Part shown: piece after piece, positions 42,697 to 51,677 of the stretch | Layout of the letters: the number at the start of each line of letters is the position of its first letter | Numbering within the stretch: the first letter of the stretch is position 1 | DNA from: Bacteroides faecis MAJ27 | GTDB taxonomy: Bacteria; Bacteroidota; Bacteroidia; Bacteroidales; Bacteroidaceae | DNA: 64,000 nucleotides | Reading direction: 5' to 3' | NCBI RefSeq assembly: GCF_900106755.1 | Contig: NZ_FNNN01000005.1 | Location: forward strand, 62,001-126,000 | The notes under the pieces: model-generated | What the model was told of the DNA's origin: nothing | What the model saw: the letters and a program-made list of their open reading frames with translations, nothing else | Database searches by the model: none | Position numbers and translations under genes: made by a program

Positions 42697-44997
42697 ATGC
42701 TCAAACAACTAAGTACTTCTTTACTGATTGTATCAGCATGTATTTTGTCCTCTTGTACGCCTACGGTGAAGCAAGAGATCGCAATTTTACCTACCCCCGT
42801 TAGTCTGACGGAACGGTCGGGTGCTTTCGTCTTAAAGGATGGAATGAAAATCGGTGTTTCCGATCAGTCTTTATTTCCGGCTGCCGGATATTTGCAGGAT
42901 ATTCTGCGGAATATAGTATCTACCTCAGTAGAAGTGACCGAGGCCGGTCAGGCGGATATTTATCTTCAACTGGAACAAACCGATGGAAAATCGGGTTCTT
43001 ACAAGCTTCAGGCTACCCCCGAGTCTGTTCAGATAGAAGCCGGAGATTATTCGGGTATTGTTTCCGCTATTGCCAGCCTTCACCAACTCTTGCCTGCCGA
43101 AATAGAAGTGCAGGATACGAAGCAGACTTTTTCTATTCCTGCTGTGCAGATAGAAGATTCACCACGTTTTGAATGGCGGGGATTTATGTTGGATGCCTCC
43201 CGCCATTTCTGGAATAAGGATGAGGTGAAGCATGTATTGGATTTGATGTCCCTGTATAAACTAAATAAGTTCCATTGGCACTTGACGGATGATCAGGGAT
43301 GGCGGATCGAAATCGAGAAATACCCGTTGCTGACGGAAAAGGGAGCGTGGCGGAAGTTCAATAAACACGATCGTGGTTGTATGGAACGTGCAGTAGAAGA
43401 GGATAACACCGACTTCCTGATTCCGGAAAATAAGATACGGATTGTGGAAGGGGATACCCTGTACGGTGGTTACTATACACACGAAGATATCAAGGAAATT
43501 GTGGATTATGCTGCGCAGAGAGGAATTGATGTAATTCCGGAAATAGATATGCCGGGACATTTCTTGGCTGCCATCACCCAATATCCCGATCTCGCTTGTG
43601 ACGGGCTGATTGGTTGGGGGGAAACCTTTTCTTCTCCTATCTGTCCGGGGAAAGATGCTACTCTCGAATTCTGTCAGGACGTCTTTAAAGAGATATTCGA
43701 TCTCTTCCCTTATGAATATGTACACATGGGTGGTGACGAAGTAGAGAAAACCAATTGGAAGAAATGTCCCCGTTGCCAGAAACGAATCCATACGGAAGGA
43801 CTCAAATCTGTGGAAGAATTACAGGCATGGTTTGTGCGTGATATGGAGAAGTTCTTCCTGGCCAATGGTAAGAAACTGATAGGCTGGGATGAGGTCGTTG
43901 CCGACGGTCTGACCTCGGATGCTGCCATTACCTGGTGGAGAAGCTGGTCGAAAGAGGCGGTGCCTATGGCCACTTCACAAGGACAAAAAGTGATTGCCTG
44001 TCCGAATGAATATTTCTATTTTGATTATGCGCAGGATAAAAACTCCGTGAAGAAGATACTCGCATATGACCCGTATGCGGACGACCGCCTGTCTCCGGAA
44101 CAGAAAGATTGTTTCTGGGGTGTACAAGCTAATCTCTGGGCAGAATGGATTCCGTCTATGAAGCGTGTCGAATATCTGATTCTTCCCCGTATGGTGGCAT
44201 TGAGTGAAATAGCCTGGGTACAGCCGGAGGCAAAACCGAATCTGAAAGAGTTCTATCGCCAGCTTGTTCCGCACTTCAAGCGGATGGACGTAATGGGTTT
44301 GAATTATCGGGTACCCGATCTGGAAGGATTCTATCAAGTGAATGCTTTCCTTGATGAGACTTCGGTTGATTTAACCTGTCCGCTACCCGGCATTGAAGTT
44401 CGCTATACTACGGACGGCAGCATGCCGACGAAGCAATCTACTCTTTACGAAGGCAATCTGAAAGTGACGGAAACGACAGATTTTACTTTCCGTACCTTCC
44501 GTCCCGACGGTTCTCCTTCGGATGTAGCACGTACTCGGTATGTCAAAGCTCCTTATGCAGAAGCGGTAATGGCCCGGACTTCTCTGAATCCCGGATTGAA
44601 AGCTGTATGGCATAAATTCCGCGGCAATCTTTGTGAAGATATTGATACAGCTCCCGTGAATGGAGAATATATCGTAGAATCTGTTTCCATTCCCGAAGAA
44701 GTGAAAGGTGATATCGGCCTTGTGTTGACCGGCTATTTGGAAGTACCTGCTGACGGTATTTATACTTTCGCTCTTCTCTCGGATGATGGCAGTACACTGA
44801 AACTGGATGGCGAACTGCTGGGCGATAATGACGGAGCACACTCTCCGGTTGAGATCATTGTACAGAAGGCGTTGAAAGCCGGACTGCATCCGATGGAAGT
44901 ACGTTACTTCGATTGTAACGGAGGAGTGTTGCAAATGGAACTGGTCAATGAAAAGGGCGAAAAGGAAGTTCTCCCGAAAGAATGGCTGAAGAATTAA
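42697..44997 (+). CDS. Beta-N-acetylhexosaminidase lipoprotein, GH20
   Basis: A 766-residue lipoprotein with lipobox ACILSSCTPTV. Domains in order: an N-terminal GH20 accessory domain (about residues 30-150), the GH20 barrel (about 155-500), a chitobiase-type C-terminal domain (VDLTCPLPGIEVRYTTDGSM), and a PA14-like module at the end (GYLEVPADGIYTFALLSDDG). The barrel has HWHLTDDQGWRIEIEKYPLL, IPEIDMPGHFLAAI and the catalytic Asp-Glu pair in HMGGDEVEKTNW (about residues 347-348). It removes terminal GlcNAc or GalNAc from host glycans, using the 2-acetamido group in catalysis. PA14 may bind sugars at the surface. It is monocistronic. Confidence 0.95.
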   Translation: MLKQLSTSLLIVSACILSSCTPTVKQEIAILPTPVSLTERSGAFVLKDGMKIGVSDQSLFPAAGYLQDILRNIVSTSVEVTEAGQADIYLQLEQTDGKSGSYKLQATPESVQIEAGDYSGIVSAIASLHQLLPAEIEVQDTKQTFSIPAVQIEDSPRFEWRGFMLDASRHFWNKDEVKHVLDLMSLYKLNKFHWHLTDDQGWRIEIEKYPLLTEKGAWRKFNKHDRGCMERAVEEDNTDFLIPENKIRIVEGDTLYGGYYTHEDIKEIVDYAAQRGIDVIPEIDMPGHFLAAITQYPDLACDGLIGWGETFSSPICPGKDATLEFCQDVFKEIFDLFPYEYVHMGGDEVEKTNWKKCPRCQKRIHTEGLKSVEELQAWFVRDMEKFFLANGKKLIGWDEVVADGLTSDAAITWWRSWSKEAVPMATSQGQKVIACPNEYFYFDYAQDKNSVKKILAYDPYADDRLSPEQKDCFWGVQANLWAEWIPSMKRVEYLILPRMVALSEIAWVQPEAKPNLKEFYRQLVPHFKRMDVMGLNYRVPDLEGFYQVNAFLDETSVDLTCPLPGIEVRYTTDGSMPTKQSTLYEGNLKVTETTDFTFRTFRPDGSPSDVARTRYVKAPYAEAVMARTSLNPGLKAVWHKFRGNLCEDIDTAPVNGEYIVESVSIPEEVKGDIGLVLTGYLEVPADGIYTFALLSDDGSTLKLDGELLGDNDGAHSPVEIIVQKALKAGLHPMEVRYFDCNGGVLQMELVNEKGEKEVLPKEWLKN

Positions 44998-45005
44998 GAA
45001 TGATG

Positions 45006-45065
45006 AATGAAGAATGAAGAATTGGCTGCGCTATCACGCTGCAAAGTAATTCTTCATTCTTCATT
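45006..45065 (+). terminator. Terminator of the hexosaminidase gene
   Basis: A perfect 18-bp inverted repeat (AATGAAGAATGAAGAATT at 45006-45023 with its complement at 45048-45065) lies 9 bp past the GH20 stop. It could serve both directions. Confidence 0.65.
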
Positions 45066-45159
45066 TCTATAGGTAGTACATTGTAAGAATATCCCTATAA
45101 ATGGGTATTTCTCAAACCAAAAGTTCTTCTCAACTTTGCAGAGTGAATAAAACGCCACT

Positions 45160-45768
45160 ATGCAATATTTGAAAGAAGACATACAGGAAAAGATTCTCCA
45201 TATAGCCGAAGAAGTATTCTCCGAAAAAGGATATAAGGATGCTTCCATGCGCGAAATTGCTTCCCGGTCGGGGATAACAGTCAGCAACATCTATCACTAT
45301 TTCACCAATAAGGATGAGATATTCCGTACGATTCTGAAGCCGGTGCTGAATGAATTGTATGCCAAGATATACAGTCATGATGCTAACCAGATGACGATAG
45401 ATGTTTTTATAAGTTCAGATTTTCAGCAGGCATCTGTGCAGGAGTATATTGATTTGGTTTCCGGGCACCGCATCCGATTGCGTATGTTGCTTTTTCAGGC
45501 ACAGGGATCGTCTCTGGAAAACTTCCGCGCCGAATATACCGATGCGATGACACGTACTATTTTTGTCTTTTTCCAGGGAATGAAGCAGAAGTATCCACAT
45601 TTGAATATAGGTATCACCGATTTCTTTATTCATCTCAATACGGTGTGGCTGTTTGCTTTGCTCGAAGAACTGGTGCTGCACCACGTGAAGAAAGAAGAAA
45701 TGCAGAAATTTATAGCAGAATATATAGCCTTTGAAACGGCAGGTTGGAAGGAGCTCATGAACGCATGA
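45160..45768 (+). CDS. TetR family transcriptional regulator
   Basis: A 202-residue repressor. The N-terminal HTH is typical: KILHIAEEVFSEKGYKDASM, then REIASRSGITVSNIYHYFTN, then KDEIFRTIL. The C-terminal 140 residues form the helical ligand pocket and dimer face and do not reveal a ligand. Its stop codon TGA is built into the stem of its terminator hairpin. The two ABC exporter genes follow 72 bp later in the same direction from a separate start, and a 21-bp imperfect palindrome lies between, so it probably represses the exporter. Confidence 0.9.
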   Translation: MQYLKEDIQEKILHIAEEVFSEKGYKDASMREIASRSGITVSNIYHYFTNKDEIFRTILKPVLNELYAKIYSHDANQMTIDVFISSDFQQASVQEYIDLVSGHRIRLRMLLFQAQGSSLENFRAEYTDAMTRTIFVFFQGMKQKYPHLNIGITDFFIHLNTVWLFALLEELVLHHVKKEEMQKFIAEYIAFETAGWKELMNA

Positions 45769-45784
45769 GCTCCTTCTTTTTTTT
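45748..45784 (+). terminator. Terminator overlapping the tetR stop codon
   Basis: A perfect 12-bp stem (AAGGAGCTCATG with CATGAGCTCCTT, loop AACG) spans 45748-45775 and is followed by a run of T. The last seven codons of the regulator lie inside the hairpin. Confidence 0.85.
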
Positions 45785-45805
45785 GAACGATTCGAAAGAT
45801 TGTTC
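45785..45805. promoter_or_regulatory. Candidate TetR operator before the ABC exporter
   Basis: A 21-bp imperfect palindrome with half-sites GAACGAT and ATTGTTC lies right after the terminator and 36 bp before the first ABC gene. Its position suits control by the adjacent regulator. Confidence 0.4.
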
Positions 45806-45840
45806 TTTTTTAAAGACTTAGTGATATATAAATAAATGGT

Positions 45841-47661
45841 ATGAAAGAAAAACAGAAAAGAAAGAGTGGTGTAGCCCGCTTGTTTGAGATAGCAGGCGAG
45901 AAGAAGGGCTTGCTGATATTGGCCGGAATACTTTCGGCGGTCAGTGCCTTATGTATGTTGGTTCCCTATTGGTCAGTATATGAAGTGCTGAAAGAACTTT
46001 TGTTGCATGGCAGCAAGATCAATGAATTGGATAGCAGTGTACTTATGCACTGGGGATGGGTAGCGTTTATCGGTCTGGTGGCAGGACTGCTTTTGCTGTA
46101 TGGAGCATTGATGGCATCTCATGTAGCTGCATTCCGTATTCTTTATGGGTTGCGCATCCGTTTGTCCGAACATATCGGACGACTTTCGCTGGGATACCTG
46201 AATGGTACTTCTACCGGAGCAATCAAGAAAACGATGGAGCAGAATATAGAGAAGATCGAGAATTTTGTGGCACACACGATTCCCGATTTAGTCAATGTGC
46301 TGGCAACCGTTGTGCTGATGTTTATCATTTTTTTTTCGCTGAACGGGTGGATGGCAGCCATTTGTGTGGTCTGTATCGTTTGCAGCATCGGTTTGCAGTT
46401 TATGAATTTCTTTGGCAAGAAAGCTAAAGAGTTTATGAAGATCTATTATGACACGCAGGAGCGTATGAGTGCTTCGGCTGTTCAGTATGTGCGGGGTATG
46501 CCTGTGGTGAAGATCTTTGGTCAGAGTGTCCGTTCGTTCCGTCAGTTTAATAGCGAGATAGAAGCTTACAAGAGCTATGCCTTAAGGGTCTGCGATACCT
46601 ATCAGTCCGGTATGACCGCCTTTACGGTATTGCTGAACTCGCTGATCACCTTTATTTTGCCCGTCGGCTTGTTGCTTTTGAGCAGAGAACCGCAGAATAT
46701 TGTTCTGGCGGCAATTTACCTCTTCTTTATTATCATGGGGCCCGGTGTGGCATCTCCTATTTATAAGTTGATGTATCTCGGTTCAAGTACGAACGAAATC
46801 GATGAGGGAGTGAAACGTATCGACCGCATATTTGATGAACAGGCACTTCCTGAAGCAGAGGTTTCGCGTCTGCCTGTTTCCTATGATATCGAGTTTCGTC
46901 AGGTGTCGTTTGCCTATGAGAACAAAGCGGAAACGACTCGTACCGAAGCACTGAAAGACATCTCTTTTACTGCACCGCAGGGAGCGATTACTGCATTGGT
47001 GGGGCCGTCCGGTTCCGGGAAGTCTACGGTAGCCAATCTGATACCCCGTTTCTGGGATGTCAGCGAAGGCGAGATTTGTATAGGCGGAATCAATATAAAA
47101 GAGATAGCGACCGAGGATTTGATGAACCTTGTTTCATTTGTTTTTCAGGATAGTTTTCTCTTCTTCGATACCCTTTATGAGAATATCCGGGTTGGCAATA
47201 CGTCCGCTACACGCGAGCAGGTGATCGAAGCTGCCCGTGCGGCGCAATGTCATGATTTTATAGAAAGTCTGCCGGATGGCTATAATACCCGTATCGGTGA
47301 TAAAGGAGTGTATTTGTCCGGTGGTGAATCGCAGCGGGTCTGTGTGGCAAGGGCCATTCTGAAAAATGCGCCGATACTGGTGCTTGATGAAGCGACTGCC
47401 TTTGCTGATCCGGAGAATGAATATAAGATGCAGCAAGCTATTCAGCAACTTATAAAAGATAAAACGGTCATCATTATTGCCCACCGGCTTTCGTCTATTA
47501 TTTCAGCCGAGCAAATACTGGTGCTGAAAGAAGGCAGACTCATACAAAGCGGGCGCCATGAAGTATTAAGTAAAACGGATGGAGTATACAAAAGAATGTG
47601 GGATGCCTATACCAGCGCGTTCCGTTGGCAATTAACTGTTAAAAAGGAGGAAACAAAATGA
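45841..47661 (+). CDS. ABC exporter subunit 1 (permease-ATPase fusion)
   Basis: A 606-residue half-transporter. The membrane part (residues about 20-320) has six helices, for example LILAGILSAVSALCMLVPYW. The ATPase follows with Walker A GPSGSGKSTVANL (about 387), the signature YLSGGESQRVCVARA (about 490) and Walker B APILVLDEATAFADPE (about 513). It resembles the YbtPQ/IrtAB group, whose members move iron-siderophores inward despite the exporter fold, and also lipid or drug exporters. It overlaps the second subunit gene by 4 bp, so a heterodimer is likely. Direction and substrate are unknown. Confidence 0.9.
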   Translation: MKEKQKRKSGVARLFEIAGEKKGLLILAGILSAVSALCMLVPYWSVYEVLKELLLHGSKINELDSSVLMHWGWVAFIGLVAGLLLLYGALMASHVAAFRILYGLRIRLSEHIGRLSLGYLNGTSTGAIKKTMEQNIEKIENFVAHTIPDLVNVLATVVLMFIIFFSLNGWMAAICVVCIVCSIGLQFMNFFGKKAKEFMKIYYDTQERMSASAVQYVRGMPVVKIFGQSVRSFRQFNSEIEAYKSYALRVCDTYQSGMTAFTVLLNSLITFILPVGLLLLSREPQNIVLAAIYLFFIIMGPGVASPIYKLMYLGSSTNEIDEGVKRIDRIFDEQALPEAEVSRLPVSYDIEFRQVSFAYENKAETTRTEALKDISFTAPQGAITALVGPSGSGKSTVANLIPRFWDVSEGEICIGGINIKEIATEDLMNLVSFVFQDSFLFFDTLYENIRVGNTSATREQVIEAARAAQCHDFIESLPDGYNTRIGDKGVYLSGGESQRVCVARAILKNAPILVLDEATAFADPENEYKMQQAIQQLIKDKTVIIIAHRLSSIISAEQILVLKEGRLIQSGRHEVLSKTDGVYKRMWDAYTSAFRWQLTVKKEETK

Positions 47662-49388
47662 ATGTAATCAAGAATATTACGGTAGGACATACCGAACGTC
47701 TGCGTAAGCCTGTCGGTTACACGATGCTTGCCAATCTGGTGAATATTGTCCCGTTCTGTCTTTCTATCGAAGCTATCAATGTGATATTCCGCACGTTCGA
47801 CGGTAGCGGTACACCGTTGGATACCAATCGTCTCTGGATGATTTTTGCTGTATTGGTGGTGTATATGCTGGTAATGGCTTTTGCCGAACGTGCCGCCTAT
47901 CGTGCCAACTTTCGGGGGGCTTATGAAATGAGTGCCGAAGGGCGCATTCATCTGGCGGAGCATCTGCGTAAATTATCATTAGGCTTCCTGTCCCGCAGAG
48001 ATCCGGGCGATCTTTCTTCGATGCTGATCACTGATTTTACTATGGCGGAAACGGGTATCTCGCATCACTTGCCTCAATTGATGGGAGCATTGGTGATGCC
48101 GGTCCTTGCCTTTTTGGGGTTGCTTTGGATTGACTGGCGCATGGCAGTGGCTATGTTTGTTGCTTTACCGCTTGCAGTTGCCGTGCTGCTGCTTAGCAAT
48201 ATTGCCCAGCGCAAATTGAGTGTACGGCAGATTGAAGCCAAGATTAATGCCGGAAACCGTCTGGAAGAATATCTGCAAGGGATACGGGTGATGAAAGCAT
48301 ACAATCTGCTGGGCGGTAAATTCGAACGCCTGAAAATGGCTTTCAGTGATCTTCGTCGCGCCTGTATCCGGCAGGAAGCACTTCTCGGTCCTTTTATCTT
48401 ATTCTCGGTCACATTGATCCGTGCCGGACTGACATTCATGATACTCTGTGGTACTTATCTGTTGATAGGAGGGGAACTTTCACTGCTTACGTTTGTCATG
48501 TTTCTGGTAGTCGGTTCCCGTGTCTTCGATCCTCTGACGTCCGCTCTGACTAACTTTGCCGAGTTCCGCTACTTTTCCATTGCGGGAGGACGTATCCTTT
48601 CGTTGATGAACGAACCGGAGATGAAGGGGGACCGTGACGTGCCCGAAAGCGGAGACATTACCTTTGACCATGTATCCTTCGGCTATCAGGAAAAAGAGAT
48701 ATTGCATGATATCTCCGTGACTCTTAGAAAAGGAACACTCACTGCTCTGGTCGGTCCTTCCGGAAGTGGAAAGAGTACCATGCTGAAACTTTGCGCACGT
48801 TTCTATGATCCCTGTAAAGGTGCGGTCCGTTTTAACGGAATGGATATGAAGGAGCTGGAGCCGGAGTCGTTGATGAAGCATTGCTCTATGGTCTTTCAGG
48901 ATGTGTATCTGTTTCAGGACACGCTGAAGAACAATATCCGTTTCGGCAGGACGGATGCTACGGATGAAGAGATCGTAGCGGCAGCGAAAAAGGCTTGTTG
49001 CCACGAATTCATCATGCACCTGCCCAAAGGGTATGATACGATGGTAGGAGAGGGCGGCTGCACGCTTTCGGGAGGAGAAAAACAACGGATTTCCATCGCC
49101 CGCGCTATCTTGAAAGAAGCTCCGGTAGTATTGCTGGATGAGGCTACTGCCTCTCTTGACCCGGAAAATGAGGTAGAAGTGCAACAGGCCATCAATACCT
49201 TGATTGCGGGACGAACGGTAATTGTCATCGCTCACCGGCTCAAAACAATTAAGAATGCCGATCAGATTATTGTACTGGAAGAAGGAAGAATTGCAGAGCA
49301 GGGTACTCATGATGAGTTGCTGAGTCAGCCGGGACTGTATGCCAAACTCTGGAATATACAGGAACAGACATCGGGATGGAAACTGTAA
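47658..49388 (+). CDS. ABC exporter subunit 2 (permease-ATPase fusion)
   Basis: A 576-residue half-transporter, translated from an ATGA overlap and preceded by a rare strong Shine-Dalgarno-like sequence (AAGGAGGAAACAAA). The membrane part has six helices (YTMLANLVNIVPFCLSIEAI first). The ATPase has Walker A GPSGSGKSTMLKL (about 365), signature LSGGEKQRISIARA (about 468) and Walker B PVVLLDEATASLDPENE. Both subunits keep a complete set of ATPase motifs, so neither site is obviously degenerate. It pairs with the subunit upstream under the TetR regulator. Confidence 0.9.
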   Translation: MNVIKNITVGHTERLRKPVGYTMLANLVNIVPFCLSIEAINVIFRTFDGSGTPLDTNRLWMIFAVLVVYMLVMAFAERAAYRANFRGAYEMSAEGRIHLAEHLRKLSLGFLSRRDPGDLSSMLITDFTMAETGISHHLPQLMGALVMPVLAFLGLLWIDWRMAVAMFVALPLAVAVLLLSNIAQRKLSVRQIEAKINAGNRLEEYLQGIRVMKAYNLLGGKFERLKMAFSDLRRACIRQEALLGPFILFSVTLIRAGLTFMILCGTYLLIGGELSLLTFVMFLVVGSRVFDPLTSALTNFAEFRYFSIAGGRILSLMNEPEMKGDRDVPESGDITFDHVSFGYQEKEILHDISVTLRKGTLTALVGPSGSGKSTMLKLCARFYDPCKGAVRFNGMDMKELEPESLMKHCSMVFQDVYLFQDTLKNNIRFGRTDATDEEIVAAAKKACCHEFIMHLPKGYDTMVGEGGCTLSGGEKQRISIARAILKEAPVVLLDEATASLDPENEVEVQQAINTLIAGRTVIVIAHRLKTIKNADQIIVLEEGRIAEQGTHDELLSQPGLYAKLWNIQEQTSGWKL

Positions 49389-49404
49389 ATACAGACCGCC
49401 GGAT

Positions 49405-49616
49405 ATAAAAACAGAAAGGTCCGGCTTTTACAAGCCGGGCCTTTTGTTTACTAGAATTTATGCTATTTACACTTATTCTGTAATATTGAATACATTATAT
49501 GGTTTTTGTTTACTAACAACCAAATGTGAAAATGCGGGAGAATCACTTCTGCCGATTCCAATGTTTTCAATGTGGCTACGTAATTTTTAATTATGACTAA
49601 TTAATTCAATTCTGAT
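49405..49616 (-). ncRNA. Small RNA candidate A (paralogue of the one at 57.6 kb)
   Basis: A good promoter on the minus strand (49621-49651) opens a stretch of about 210 nt that has no convincing ORF and ends at a hairpin (49415-49444) followed by T on the minus strand. The first 55 nt are nearly identical to a second locus at 57657-57702, including the promoter. The rest differs: here the body is A/T-rich with a small GGAATC/GATTCT hairpin. Conservation of promoter and 5' part with a different 3' part suggests a duplicated RNA gene. Confidence 0.5.
49415..49444. terminator. Two-way terminator after the ABC exporter
   Basis: A 13-bp stem (AAAGGTCCGGCTT with AAGCCGGGCCTTT, one G-T pair, loop TTAC) lies 27 bp past the exporter stop. 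T runs follow on both strands, so it can end the exporter mRNA and the minus-strand RNA candidate. Confidence 0.85.
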
Positions 49617-49620
49617 ACTG

Positions 49621-49651
49621 CAAAGATAGAGGCTTTTACGATTTCATGCAA
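49621..49651 (-). promoter_or_regulatory. Promoter of small RNA candidate A
   Basis: On the minus strand TTG (49651-49649) and TATCTTTG (49628-49621) are 20 bp apart. The repeat shared with 57657-57715 covers the -7 element and leader (49569-49629). The -33 context is GGTGATTGC. Confidence 0.7.
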
Positions 49652-49780
49652 TCACCTGAAATGGGTATTCTTGGGGGAGTTAGTAACTATATATGGTGGG
49701 TTTATATCGTGTGGTTATCTGCCAATATAACGATTATAACGGTAAACCGGACATTTATATTATAAACTGTTTTGTCTCTG

Positions 49781-50872
49781 TCATTTGGCAGAATCTTCCG
49801 TCAATCTGTTCAGATGGCATACCAACAGTTTTCCTTCATTATCTCTCAAATGCATACCGTTGCCCTGGCAATAGCGGAAGTATTTACACCGGGCACATTC
49901 GTCCTTTTTCATCCATGAACGGTCACGGTAAGGTTGGAATCTCGTTTGCCATACTTCCCAGAAGTCGTCTTGATAGATATTGCCCTGGTGATAGTTGGAG
50001 CGGATACTGCTACAAGCGCTGATGGAACCGTCAATCAAGACGGAACCTACTGAAACTCCGGCGCTACAAAAGAAAGGTGTGTTCCGTACTTCACCTTCGT
50101 AATTTCCCAGGAAACCTTCGCAGGCATAACTGGCTCGGATTATTCCTTCTTTTCGGGTGTCGCGGATGAAGTCGAGTACTTGTTTTAATTCTTCTCCGTT
50201 CATGCGAAATTCCGGTTCTTCGGCGGCTCGTCCTACCGGAAAGATGGTAGATACTCTCCATCGTTTGACTCCGAGACTGATAAGTAGCTCTTTCATGGCC
50301 GACAATTGTGGCAGGCTACGGCGGGTGACACAGGTAATGACATCGAATGTCAGTTCAGGAATGGCTGTAATTTCGCGTATGGCATTCACTGCACGGTCGA
50401 AACTTTCGGGATGGCGGCGCATCCAGTTGTGTACATCTTCCAGTCCGTCAAGGCTGATGGATATGCTGCTCATACCGTTGCGGATTAAGTTGTGTAGCCG
50501 TTGGCGTGTGAGGTAAAGTCCGTTGCATACCATTCCCCACGGATAACCTCGTCGGGATATTTCTTTGGCACAAGTTTCAAGATCTTCACGTACGGTCGGT
50601 TCACCGCCTGAGATGATTACAAATACGTTATGCGGATCGGTGTGTGTGGCTATGCTGTCCAGTACTTTCAGGAAATCTTCCAAAGGCATATCCGGAGTAG
50701 AAGGAGAAGATTTGCAGTCGCTACCACAATGGCGGCAACGTACGTTGCAGCGTAATGTACATTCCCAAAATAGTTGTCTGAGGGGATGTTCTTCTATTCT
50801 TTCGCGTTTCATCCGGCGGAATATCTCTAAAGCCAGCCATCGACGCGGAGATAAGGGAATGATACGTTTCAT
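49781..50872 (-). CDS. Radical SAM/SPASM enzyme of the rSAM-lipoprotein system
   Basis: A 363-residue radical SAM enzyme. The [4Fe-4S] site is CNVRCRHC (Cys 42, 46 and 49), with further Cys at 38 and 53. The SAM-binding GGEP motif is in VFVIISGGEPTVREDLET. The C-terminal SPASM-like part holds CSAGVSVGSVLIDGSISACS and CARCKYFRYCQGNGMHL, which bind extra clusters. It matches what I remember of the family called radical SAM enzyme, rSAM/lipoprotein system (TIGR04133), which always sits by a small lipoprotein. Its gene overlaps that lipoprotein gene by 4 bp. It may modify the lipoprotein after translation; the chemistry is unknown. Confidence 0.88.
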   Translation of the reverse strand: MKRIIPLSPRRWLALEIFRRMKRERIEEHPLRQLFWECTLRCNVRCRHCGSDCKSSPSTPDMPLEDFLKVLDSIATHTDPHNVFVIISGGEPTVREDLETCAKEISRRGYPWGMVCNGLYLTRQRLHNLIRNGMSSISISLDGLEDVHNWMRRHPESFDRAVNAIREITAIPELTFDVITCVTRRSLPQLSAMKELLISLGVKRWRVSTIFPVGRAAEEPEFRMNGEELKQVLDFIRDTRKEGIIRASYACEGFLGNYEGEVRNTPFFCSAGVSVGSVLIDGSISACSSIRSNYHQGNIYQDDFWEVWQTRFQPYRDRSWMKKDECARCKYFRYCQGNGMHLRDNEGKLLVCHLNRLTEDSAK

Positions 50873-51330
50873 TCTTTAGTTTCCTCTTCTTCTTTTTTTT
50901 CTTCTTTTATTAAGGTGACTTTTCTGTCTTGTCCGAGCTCCTGCATTTTTATTGTTTTTTGCTGGTATACACCATTCTTCTCACCGTCTACATCGGTATA
51001 CTCAAGGTATATTTCACTGTTTTTGGGAGGGTACTCTTTGAATTTTAGTGTACTGGTTGCTATGCCGCTTACCGTGTAGTTGTCTATCTCGCGTGATTCT
51101 GTGTAGGCAGTATCTGTAATTAATGAATCATTTTGATTTTTGTAGCTGGCTATTACGCGGATTCCATTGATGGTGTCCTCATCTTCATTTTGTACCTGAG
51201 TGGTTAGTTTGACATCGGGAGTCCAGTCGGGACCGGGACCGTAATAACAAGGCTCATCCCAAACGTTGTTATTGCTGCATCCGGAGAATCCGAGAGCTGC
51301 CAGAAGGCTTAGTAGATATTTGTTTTTCAT
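50869..51330 (-). CDS. Radical SAM-associated putative lipoprotein
   Basis: A 153-residue lipoprotein with lipobox LAALGFSGCSNNN. Soon after the Cys comes an aromatic- and Pro-rich stretch (WDEPCYYGPGPDWTPDVKL) with a second Cys, then an Ig-like beta domain (INGIRVIASYKNQNDSLITD to NGVYQQKTIKM) and a charged Lys/Glu tail (KEEKKEEEETKE). It overlaps the radical SAM gene by 4 bp (ATGA), the arrangement seen in TIGR04133/TIGR04134 pairs. It is a plausible substrate of that enzyme, with the CYYGPGPDW segment the first place to look for a modification. That assignment is inference. Confidence 0.85.
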   Translation of the reverse strand: MKNKYLLSLLAALGFSGCSNNNVWDEPCYYGPGPDWTPDVKLTTQVQNEDEDTINGIRVIASYKNQNDSLITDTAYTESREIDNYTVSGIATSTLKFKEYPPKNSEIYLEYTDVDGEKNGVYQQKTIKMQELGQDRKVTLIKEEKKEEEETKE

Positions 51331-51358
51331 ATCTTTAAGTGTTTAGTTCTTGATGGGA

Positions 51359-51366
51359 CAAAGATA
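51359..51366 (-). promoter_or_regulatory. -7 element of the lipoprotein/radical SAM operon
   Basis: TATCTTTG on the minus strand lies 29 bp upstream of the lipoprotein start codon. No clear TTG partner is seen. Confidence 0.5.
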
Positions 51367-51677
51367 AGTATTCTTTTGGCTCATTATATTGATTTTGTCT
51401 GTTTTTATTTTGTGAATAAGATAAATTGATATAAAAAAGAAACTGAAGGGCAACGATCTGCTTAATAGGAGAGATGAAAAAGTCGATTGGTTTGCATATT
51501 CTGCTATATGGTTGCATTTTGATTTCAAAAATGGCGTTTCTCTTTCTCCTGATTATCATAAAAAGCTTCAGATAGGAGGCTGCATTTTTCAAGAACTAAG
51601 CTTTCTATTTTATGCCCGGCTCTCAGAGTACTTCAGGTAGGGAGGAAGTTGGGGTGAAGAGCGAGGTCAGACGAAAT

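Noticed and set aside
45001..45065. GAATGAAGAAT repeats as a microsatellite or phase-variation tract.
   Set aside because: They form the arms of a perfect terminator-like inverted repeat just after the GH20 stop codon and are not within a gene.
51335..51592. Short minus-strand ORFs upstream of the lipoprotein gene.
   Set aside because: They cover the lipoprotein promoter, have low-complexity translation and overlap each other in two frames.
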